A stretch of 64,000 bases of DNA, from the NCBI GenBank assembly GCA_016859345.1, contig CM029123.1, forward strand, positions 6,037,501 through 6,101,500. Direction: 5' to 3'. Of the stretch, positions 13,008-24,600 are shown in pieces (positions within the stretch are counted from its first letter, which is position 1; each line of letters opens with the position of its first letter). The notes under the pieces were generated by a model that had not been told where the DNA came from, made no database searches, and worked only from the letters and a program-made list of their open reading frames with translations. The DNA comes from Istiophorus platypterus (taxonomy: Eukaryota > Chordata > Actinopteri > Istiophoriformes > Istiophoridae). Both the position numbers and the translations under genes were made by a program.

Positions 13008-16000
13008 ACTGATACACTGATTTTTATTTAAATATAGACATTTGTAATAGTCTTGTGTTGTTTTCTATTTGTAAAAAATAAAATACATACCTCTGTTCCA
13101 AACCAATTGCAGAATTACTGTATACAATCTATAGTATTAGCATACTATAGTATATAATCTATAGTACTAGCATACTATAGAAACAGCTATGGGCTAACAT
13201 GGCTTGGGGGAATACTGAGACTTGAAATAATTACACTTTTTAAGTTAGATCTTTTTATTTATTTTTTATCTATATTTTTTTCTTTTTTGCCTTTTACTAA
13301 AATTGGCCCTAAAAATATGTATTTCGAGTAAACATACAGTCTGAATGGAATATACAGTCTAATTAATGGGATATTACATAGCCTGTTATCTGAGAGCTGC
13401 ATTAACATTTCTCAACATGGTTCCTATAATTACCTCCCAGAATCCCTGTGTTTTCTGTGCAGTGTGATCATTTAAACATCCCCATGGGAATTAATTAGGT
13501 TTATCAATCAACCAATCAGTTTATATTGTTGCAGGCTTATTCACAGAGAAATTAATGCAAAACAATTTGTGATGCAAACACTACTCACAACGGCCACTGC
13601 AAAGCTATTAGCTATAATTAGCACATGTAGGTGCAAACTGCCTGTTTAAGCTTTAAGACCAATTTACTAAGGCAGCCATCCTTGTGCCCTAAAGCAGTGT
13701 GATAGGAGAACTCCACATTAATATAAATTGCTCCCTAAGTAATAAACATTCTTCAACTGTCCTCAATTTTTTTGCACTGATACTATTCCTTATGACTTTT
13801 CTGTGTTTCAGTAGAGCATGTCATACAGTAAGAAAGTATTTGTAATGCATTGTATTGGACCTAGGCTAATGTAACACTTCTCAGTGAGCCAGTATATTTC
13901 CAAAGAACAAAAAAGTAACATCATTTTCTATTAGCAAGTAATTTGAAAAAAAAGCCCTGCTAGACCTTCCCTCATGTATTTCTATTGATATTGGCTATTC
14001 AGTAGCATTCAAACTTTGTGGAGTAATTTCCATTGATGGCATGAGAAAAAGACAGTGAAATGTCATACGGTATTAACTGCATTGGCTTGGCTGGAGTAAA
14101 CAGAGATGACATTTCGAGATACCATACCTCTCCCACATGTATGATATTTTCCCAATTTCATGTTTAATGAGGTTTAAATAACAATTAAAGCAAGGTGTTT
14201 TTTTTTTCTCTACATAGTACATTTTTGTCTTATACGCAGAACATTACATATTTTTGAAACTGGATTCCTTAGTATTGCTGATGTGGAATTTATCTTGCAC
14301 TCCGTGTAGCGAGTGGACAAAGAGCCTGCACCGTGCTAGCACCTATGTGTGGCCCTACATAGGTAGAGCTTTACTTCAAGCAACATGCTTGCAAACGTGG
14401 GAAGGCTAACATGCTCACAATGAAAATGCTGATGTTAAGCAGGGATAATAATTTATATGTTCACCATTATAGTTTAGCATGTTACTGTACCATGCTAAGG
14501 TCTGCTAATTATCCCAAAACAAAAAGTTCAAAATGTGTAGTTAACAATAGCAATAACAGATTTGTGAAATTAAAGGCTTCTAAGATGCCAAAACTCTGGC
14601 TTTAATACTATTAGACAGAATTTTACAGGAGTCTACGCCTACACATATTCGATAGGCCAAAGCAGCACCTTGCATTCAAATGAATGAGAGCTGCGTTTTT
14701 TCAGTCATTCTAAGTCGGAAAAAATTCAGGACTCAAAACTCAGCCAATACTTTACCTACAAAAGCCCTTCTTTCATCATATTTTGTTACCTCCAGCAAGG
14801 AGTTTATTTAATAACCTGTTTGTTGGTTGGTTGGTTGGTTGGTTGGTTGGTTGAATGTTTTGTTTGTTTGTTTGTTTGCTTGTTTGTAAAAAGTAATGAA
14901 CTGGCTTGTACTGAACTTGGTGTATGGATGGGGCATGGACCAGGGAAGAACTCAACAGATTCTGCGGCAGATCCAGGTCATTTACTATGAGCTTGAATAT
15001 TTTCTGGTGTATGTCTTTGACACTGGCTTTGGGGGAAATCTGTGCTCTACTAGGCGCATTTGCTGGTTTTCTCTGTCTTTGGTTGTTTTTTCAATCGGAT
15101 GATTTAATTGAAGAATCAATTTAATTATCATATTGTGACACAAGAGTGTAAAAAAAAATTATAGATGTAGTCCCTTTATGCTACTCATAGAAAATAAAAC
15201 CATATAAACGAATGAATGAATTTGTATTCAAGTTTTATGAGAAAACATATTCCTGAGCATCAGGTAAATCAGGCTGATGTGTGAAACGAGCCAGCCTATT
15301 TCATCATGTGTAGAGAGGTAAGCACACTCTCAACACTTCCTGTAGCCTCTTATCCCACTGAGAAATGTTACTTGCTTTATTTTCTATTTTATAACTGAAG
15401 ATCAACGACATATCTGCTTCATAATTCCTTCTGCGGGTTTGTGTGGTCTTACGGGGCAGCTGGCCGTTGCTAACATCACAGGCTGACTTAAAAAGGACCT
15501 ACATATGACAATTGCATTGTACTTTTTTCTAAGAGTGTGTGTAGGTTTGTTATTAAATCCTCATCATCACGGAGGTACACATGGTACCAGAAAAGTGTGA
15601 AGATCACATTGTGTCTCCACACCAATGATTTTCAATACTAGTCCACAGTAAATCCAGCTGATGTGTTGTGAATTATAGGCAACTGAAGGCCGTCAAAGGT
15701 TTGTCCACTCACACAGCAGGGCCTTGGTTTTCAGAGGAGGCTGATAACAGTCAATGGATTTCCTCTTAATTCTTTAGATTTTTGCTCACATACTGTAGAT
15801 AGTGACTATCATGTAAATCAGTGTTAAACTCAGAACAACAAACATTAACAAAAATACAGGGATGGAGAAAAATATTTACTTAATTACTACTACCTGTTGT
15901 TCAGTAGTAAAGAGAAAGCAATTGGCCAGATATTTAACTTTAATTATTTTTCTATCTTGGCCAGAAAACTTAGACTAGACTTTTGAAATACTGTTATAAA

Positions 16001-19000
16001 TATGCAGAGTGATCTTTTACAGTGTGAACTGTCTTTGCCGACTACATTTGTTTACTACCAAAAGCCTTGAGGGGAATTCAAGAAGCAACTTGTGTAGAAA
16101 CAGAAAGGCGCTATAAAGGGCAGATTCTGACCAACCCCTGCCCCTGTAGGACATGTTCTATAGCCTTGTGATTTAGAGATGTCTTACAGTCTCCCCTCAC
16201 AGGTGACTTACACTAATGGATTATACTTCTCGAGTCCCTACACTGTAGAGGGATGACTCATATTAAAAATTGCCACCCCACTTGAGGCTAAGAACTTTTT
16301 GGTAGAAACTAATGTGCAGTAAAGCATTTATACTCAGATTAATGTCACATTCTTTTTACAATGTGAGACTAATGCACATTAATCTTAAAGATATCATTCC
16401 TTGAAAGTCCAAATAAAATGAAACTAATACCCTTTGCATATGAAGTGACCTACTACAGTAGCAAAACAGTGAAGATTCACTATTTCTTTGCAGACTGACG
16501 ATAAACGCAGAATGCCAGCTGCAGCTGCACAACTTTCCAATGGATGAACACTCCTGTCCACTCATCTTCTCCAGCTGTGAGTAACCTTCCACATCACATT
16601 GTTGTCTAAATGAGTAGGAGAGGAAGGGGGCCTTTCACATGTCAGTGTCAAAGGACCAATTTTCTCATGGCTGTAGGCAATTTAAAGTCAAAACCACCAG
16701 CTATTCATTGGTATAATTTCCAATTAGAATATTTATGGGGCATTCATTTATTACACTGAATACTAATTTTACAAGTGCACCCCCTTCTTAAAACTTCACC
16801 CAAGTTTGGTCGCCATATTGAAAAATTCTAGACCCATCCCTGTGCCTAAGGATATTTGTTGTTGTAGAGATCCACAACAAATGTACCATGATCGCTGCTC
16901 ATTTGTCAAAACATGCTCCAAAATGTGTTAATTTGAAAGCCATCATAGGGAATCGGCGTGTTATTTCCTTAGCCTCTCATTTCCAGTCTGGTTTGCAGGT
17001 TGCTATGGCAACATTTGAACAATCTGACTTAGCTCCTACAGAGGCGAAGGAACGATAAGTACAATAAACTGAAGCAGGTGCATTGAAGTGAACTGAGGTA
17101 CTAAACTGCATGGACACCAGCAAACTGTCTCTGTATTGCAGGAAAAAGTATATAATACTATAGTGATACCATACCAATACCATATTACTATAGTATATTG
17201 TAGTATAATTTGTTCCCATAACTTGATTGTATATTACTGTATACTGTCCTTTGACCAAAGCTAGCTTGGTTCATGACAGCATGAAATTTGTTTATCTACT
17301 CCACTAAAACTAGAGGCCGATGTGAGAAGACCTCAGACCCTGTGCAGCCTGTTAGAGCTCAGAACCTGCTCACTGCACTGCCACGTCTGTGGACCCATCC
17401 TGCTGTGATCTGTTAAACCCATTCCCTTAGCTAAGGAAGTCCCTAGTTATTACTTAGTCTTCATGATGACATCTCCATTTTCTGATTAAGTCAGATTTGC
17501 TCATCTTTAAAGCCATCATGCCTCTGGTGGATTAGAATAAGCGACTGAGTACAATGCAAATATGAAACATAATTAAATAGACAGACATAAAGGGAGCACA
17601 GTATGTTCGGCATAGATAATTAGAATACAATCACTAAAGCTTGTTGGGTTATTTCATAATATTTAGAAATATATACAAGTGTATCATCACCTGGTAGAAA
17701 AAAATATGATTGGCTTCCTCTCGTGTGACTGTTATTCACAATTCATAATTCACACATTTTCAAAGTTTTAGGGCAATAAACATTTTTTTCAGCTCTGTTT
17801 TTCTTGAGTTCTTTGTGAGACTGCATGTTTGGTTTTAGAAAACTCTTTACATTATTAAAGCTGCAGTAATCATTAATTTTGTACTAACAATGAATCAAAT
17901 GACTGTGTAATCTAAAAAGTGTTGCTCATAGTGATTAATCCAGACTGAATTGTCACCGGACTTTATAATTCCTTTGAGCTCCATGGGGCTTTTGTGTCTT
18001 TAAGGTAATTGTTTTGTTTTCATGGCTCCACAAATATACTGTTTTGGGTCAATCTGTTATCAGCCTTGTTTCGAGCCATAGCTGGCACCGTTAAAAATGT
18101 TTTTATAAACCAACTAAATGCTACTGACCGCATCAAACATCAGACAGACAGATTTAGTTACTAGCTAGTAGATATAAAGAAGCATCTGGCAATTAAAGAG
18201 CCAGATATTTTGCTCTGGAGACCAAATCAGAGCCAAAACAACACAACTGTATTACGGTTTACAGTAGATGAAGTGGAACTTTGTAATTCTTAGTCTGCTT
18301 GCTCGGTTATAGTATGACCCAGATAATCTTTTATATTTTTGCTGAGTTGCCATACTGAAACACCGGCCTACTTTTCTTTTTAAGGAAATTATATCTGATC
18401 AAACATGCAAATGACTTAAGTGCACTTACTGTAGCTATAGCACAATGGGTTTCATAAGAAACCAATATGGATGACAAATTTAATTTGATTGTGTCAGCTA
18501 ATCAGAATCAAATTTACATATCTGCAAACTAGTAGTTTTACATGGATTCACAGAGATTACAGGGAAAATCAAAGGTTGAAACCACCGAAGACTGACTTAG
18601 AACAATAGGTAAGTGCCTATTTGAACCCTGAAATAAGTTTTGCTTGCTGTAATTATTCCTCCTGCCCACACTGGCCATTCAGAGATCCCATCTTGTGTCA
18701 GTCTGAATTAGTCAAATCAAGTGAACATCTTCCAAAGTTTTTTTTAGCACAAATATCACTCTTTGTGTAACTCTTCTCCATAGTGGCTAAGCAGTCGGAA
18801 CACTGCCCAGGGACACACAAAGAGGGAATTTTGTACTAAAAAGATTTTAACTTCATAAGATATTTGTTTTAACTAGCTCAGAATGCCGAATGCTCATATG
18901 AAAGGAGTATTCCACCAATTTCAGACATCATAGTCTATTTTCATGTGTGGGAGAATACAACTAAGGCCACATTTGCTGCTACTAGCATACCAGACCTGAA

Positions 19001-21563
19001 TATCCAACCAAACTGCACTTTGAGTAGGGTACGGGTAAGGTTTTGACAAGGAAAAAGAATGTGTGAAATAAAAAAGAAGAGGTCTCTGGTTCTGCTGCAT
19101 TCATTTGAATTATTTTTCTTTTGCTTTCAACTGCGATACTGTGTCTGTCAGCCACAACTTTAAAACCACTGGTTTTAATGTTGTGGCTGATCGATGTCAG
19201 TGGTGGGGGAAAAGTCCACAGGCCTCGTTCAGTGCACAAATGTAATCTAAGGTTATCTGAAATTAAGAGTATTTCACCAATTTACTTACCAAAATTTCTA
19301 CCTGCTGACTGTCCTTATCCCCTCAGATTACATATTGAGTTACTGGCCAACACTAGTTGAGTTTAAAACAGTGTTTTTTATTTTGAAAAGCACAATTTCT
19401 TTCTGTTTGGCTAATGTGTATTAAAGTATTATGAATGCTGTTAACTTAAAAATGCATCATGACTTGAGCTTTGGGCCCATTACTAATGTTTTATGCAAAG
19501 GTCCTACAGAATATTCCCCATGCATTGTTGTCATTCATGAAAGTTTTCTCCATTAAAGAGCTCTTCTCAACAGTATACTATTATTTTGTTCGAATTTTGA
19601 ATTTCAGTAGCAATTGCTGAATCTTTAATGACATCATTAACAGCAAAAGAGGGAACTGTGGCAAATGTTAATGGAATTCATTCATCAAGCATGTTTGAAC
19701 ACAATTAGTAGATTGGGCAACATCTTCCCTCACAGTTACTGTTTATCTTAATTGGAAGCCTATTACAACAAATTGCTATCAGGCAAGATCATAATTTTAT
19801 TAGCTTTTCTACTTAAAATGATTATCCGTCCGCTTAAGATTGGAAAGATTTAGGCAAGTGCGACACCAAAGCAGAAATGGAATCATTAACCCATCATTAA
19901 CCTCACATGATCGATTGTAAAAGGACTCCCAGGCTCAGTGCACATCATGTGAAGGTCAGGCCCAACATTAAGATGGATTCCGTACATTATTGAACCAAAG
20001 CTTTCATTTAATCTACTTTCTTTCTGCCTCTGTCTTCATTCCAGACTGTCTTTTCATTAGCCTGCCTCCAGCACAAGACAAATGTTGCTCTGGGTGGCCT
20101 AGGTCTGACTGCACAGGGTATCCATCATTAGGATGTGCCATGCAGCGCCAAGGGTCACACACACATGCTCTGTGTAATTGCAGATGGATACCCACAAGAT
20201 GAGATGATTTACAAGTGGAGGAAGAACTCTGTGGAGGCAGCTGACCAAAAGTCCTGGCGTCTCTACCAGTTTGATTTTATGGGCCTGAGAAACACTACTG
20301 ACATAATAAAGACTACAGCAGGTAAGAAACAATGTTTCATAGATGTTTAACATTTAGAAAATATGTTGTTGACATGCCGGATATGTTGATGTTTAGAGCA
20401 AGCACACATAAGACATTTGATTTCTAGAAGTAGTGGCAGAAATAAGTTGAAGTTCATTATTATCATTCCTGCATTTAGTCATTGTTCAACAAGTTTCTGA
20501 AATACATCTGATATAGAGGTCCTGCCAAACCGGTGTGAAGAGAAGAAACTTTAGTAACTATCACACTAGAAAACATAAATTAGCAAAGTAAATGTGATCT
20601 GAAAGTAACAGCAAATCTGAAGGAACTATGGCAAGAAACAGGATACTATTCATAGTTTTCCCTGCCTGAGCACTACTATTTGCTAAAATTGAATTCCATC
20701 TGTCAGTTACAACTTTCTGCCTTTTTGTTAAGCTCCTGCTGAGATCTTCAAGTCAGTTTTTTTCTTGGACATTTTCCCCCAAGATAAACGGACAAATTTA
20801 GTAGTCAGACCGCTTCCTGTCCTATCATCACTTATATAACTTCACCTGCTACTTTACACTGAGTTTGCAGAAAAACAGAAAGTACAAGTCCCAAAAACGC
20901 AACTATATCTCTCCTCTTCTCTGATTATTGTTACCATGCATTAAACTGGATTACTTTAAAACCACTTTAAGTTCAGTTCCAGCAAGTTGCTAAGAAATTT
21001 CCTTTTCAGAATGAATGACAAGTCCTCATATTTAAGATCTATGACATAATTTGAATTTAAAGTTATAAAGTTATTATCCTTAAGAGTTGTTTACCGTGGT
21101 AACATGAAAAGCCATTTAATGCTACTCCACAACAGAAGCTACTCCGTGTTTAGCCAGTTGAATACTTTTAATTTGAAGCATAAACATGGGTTTAGCATGA
21201 GCAATATTAATACAGCCCTGACAATGTGTAAGGACAGTGTACAGTGAGGAAATAAAAACTACAATACATAGAGGGCATTACACAATGTAAATACACTAAA
21301 TGAGTATTAATGAAAAAACACAAACCATAAATGGTATCAAAAACTGGTTTTAATTCCAAAAATTGTAGGGATTGTAACTTGTATGAGTATTTAGTGAAAC
21401 CTGTCTCTGGAGCAAGAAAGTGGCCCCATGTCTCAATTACTATGCACATCAAATACATTAACAGTAGGTGTCTAAGAAACGCTCTCTGTAGATTGATATA
21501 CAGTCCACTGAATAAAGCAATTTTTACCGTACATGTGTATAATGGGTTATGATTTTCCTACCT

Positions 21564-21610
<47 letters not shown>

Positions 21611-24600
21611 TAAAATTACCGGATGAAAGAAGAATGGATTTCAAGATACCACCTTAAGAGGAAGCTGTATGTGATCTGCATAGAGCTGACTTAGATCTTA
21701 GATTCTTAAAAATGTTATACATAATTAACAGGATTTCTCATGAAACTTAACCTTTACAGGAAAGCTCTGTTGAAACCGGTCCAAATTTCATGTGTGCTGC
21801 TTTAACCCACCAGCCCCATTAAGCACTGCTTTGCATATGATCGTAAGCACGTAAGTGTAGATTCATCAATGTATTTGTCAACAATTACAACTTCTGATCT
21901 GAATATGTATAAGTTGTTTATAAACATAAAATGACACATAGATTTACAAGTAAGCAAATCCCAAGCAAATCCCTAGAGAGCCTTAAGAACTATTAACTAT
22001 TTATACACATCTACAAATTATTCACAGGTTGAGTGTGAAGGTACACTCAACTTTGAAGTAGCAGTTTGACAAAAACCTTAAGGTTCACTTACTAGATTTC
22101 CTCAGAGGTTTTCAGCCTCATCTCATGGAATTCATCAGCTCAAGAAATCTGCTCATCTGCTTAAGATGTACGAGTATAATGACCATAAGGACTTACTTAG
22201 TGCTGCATAGTAGTCCTTCATAATAAATATAAATTTGTAAGTACTTAGTTCATAAACAGAATTAATATAATTATTATAATGAATAATAAAACAATAAACA
22301 ATTCATATTTTATAGAAAATAAGATTTTATGAATACAGTACTATTTATAAATTATACGCCAACAGAGAACAGAGTCCAGGGAGTGACAGCAGGCATATGT
22401 GTCTGTAATGTTTCACATTGAGCTTTGTAGTTGTTATTTACACAGGGGACTATGTGGTGATGACAGTGTACTTTGACCTGAGTAGAAGAATGGGCTACTT
22501 CACCATCCAGACCTACATCCCCTGCATCCTCACCGTGGTCCTCTCCTGGGTGTCCTTCTGGATCAAAAAAGACGCGACACCAGCCAGAACGGCTTTAGGT
22601 AAGGTGGACTTACTCCGGTTGAGTAGATCCAAGACAATTATATGTCTGCAACACCGCTTTTGGGTCCAACTCTTGAGTTTCAAGTTTCACATTTTAATCA
22701 TGTTTTGTTTTGAATATGTTCCATCTTGATGTGCTGTTATCTAGATTATGTGGATATTTTTTGCTCCCGAACTTGAGTCACTCCATCTGCTTCTTCTGTT
22801 TTGTAATAATTTTTCCCTCTTTTGTACATACTTGATTTGTTGTTGTTGCAGTCCTGTGGACGATTCTGGTGAAGGTAATTGATTTCAGTCTTTATTTCTT
22901 CCTGATTTTGTTTCCATTTTCATTTATTCACATGTTTGATGGAGGTTGTTTTGCCCAGGCCTACAACTAAGGAATGGGGAAAATGCTGCCAATAAGCTTT
23001 AAGCAATTGAAAACTTTTAGACTAACAAAATGTAAGAAATTACATTTTTGGTTTTGGAATAATTTGTATGAATTTATGATTTCAACTCAGCTCTTAATAG
23101 AAGCACCAAATGCATTGTGGCCCCTCTCATAGTGGCACACTCTGCTCTGCTGCTGAATCACCTGCTGGTAGCCACCATGTTTTATCCAGTACATTCATGG
23201 TTGGTGAAAGGGACAAAGGTAGAAAATGAATAACAAATGGCATTAATCTGTCATCTTTACTTTAAAGCATTTGGATCAATTGCATGCAAATCGGGAGAGA
23301 ATGAATGGATGAATGGAATGGATCTTTGATACAGGCTGATTGTCAAGGTACAGAGGCAAACCTAGCCAGCACAGGGGAAATGATAAAGCCCTTTAGATGT
23401 AAAACAGGCCTGGGGTTAGTCAGTTTAGGGCAGCAAACTTTTTAGTTCAGGTTTGAGCCATAATAACAAATAGTTAGAGTACTAACTTAGTTCTGTAGCA
23501 AGATATCACCTACTTTACCTGCTTCTTTTTTTAGGAAAGCTGTCACATACGTTGGGCCCCCAAACCCTCTAAAGTGTGTTTGACACATTATATAGCACAC
23601 CACACAATTTCATCCACATTAAGCTGTCAGTAAAGATAAATGCTGCTCATTCGATTGTTGAGAGCAAAAACCCGAGAGTCTGTGCCCAGGCATCAGCAGA
23701 AGGCAGGTAAGGGTAATCACTGTGGCAAGCAGAGGCTAAAAGAAAAGTGGGAGATGTCCGCCTGAAATAGATGGGGCCAGCTTGTTACCATGGGAACCTT
23801 AGTGAAACAGTTGCAGATGTTTTGGGTTTTGTTTTGTTTTTTTTCTTATAGGTATCTCTATAATGCTTATGGAGGAGGGAGAGAGGAAAAACTGAAACCC
23901 GACAGAGATGCCTGAGGAATGCAGGTTTTTCTCATGTCTGTCGGTCTGAGTAACATCAAGATCTGCTGTTACATCAAGATCTGCTTCTAACTTAGTAGCT
24001 AAGGGCAACTGTAGAGATGAAGATATAGTTACTTTTACCATGAATAAAATGATAAAGGAGAGGCAGATTCTAGGTGCTTTTACATGAGGTAATCCAGGGA
24101 ATCTGTGTTCAAATAGCAGGCTACTTGGATTCTAGACATTCTGTGTTAGGCACATTTCAAAATATAAACCAGGTTAGAGTTTAACAACCCATGACATCAT
24201 AATCTGTGCACAAAGGAGGCCCCCAAAAAACTTTGTCAGGATAAAGTGACAGTATTAGTGCTCTCTGCTCCCTATAGTCAGCAGGATTTTCATGTTGTCT
24301 GCTTTCTCTGTATGGTAACCAGCCCATAATTTTCATTGGTTTACCTATTTACATTCATTATTGAGGATACATTATATATGAAAATCAAGTAATTGAAATA
24401 TCCAGTTGACCCTTGGTGTGTGGTGACAGAAGAAACTAGATCTATTTACCAAGGTAATAATATACTCTTAACTTTATGAATGTACATATATTTACATCCA
24501 TATAGTGATATGGAATGAAAGAAAAAATAAATGGTGAGGATAATACAGAAAATGAATATATACCCAGGAGAACTCAAGAGAGGCAGAGTTTTATCCTATG

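Larger units (their letters stand above)
12143..16493 (+). other. gabrg3 intron
   Basis: It has canonical GT-AG ends. It contains the CT, TTGG/GTTT and 30-bp tandem repeats and an inverted fish repeat fragment; nothing else was recognised. Confidence 0.9.
16577..20183 (+). other. gabrg3 intron
   Basis: It has GT-AG ends. Only the repeat fragment near 18.9 kb and the hairpin at 19148-19190 stand out. Confidence 0.9.

Noticed and set aside
22599..22729. Reading-frame continuation past the 153-bp gabrg3 exon
   Set aside because: It follows a good GTAAGG donor and loses similarity to the family at once, so it is intron.
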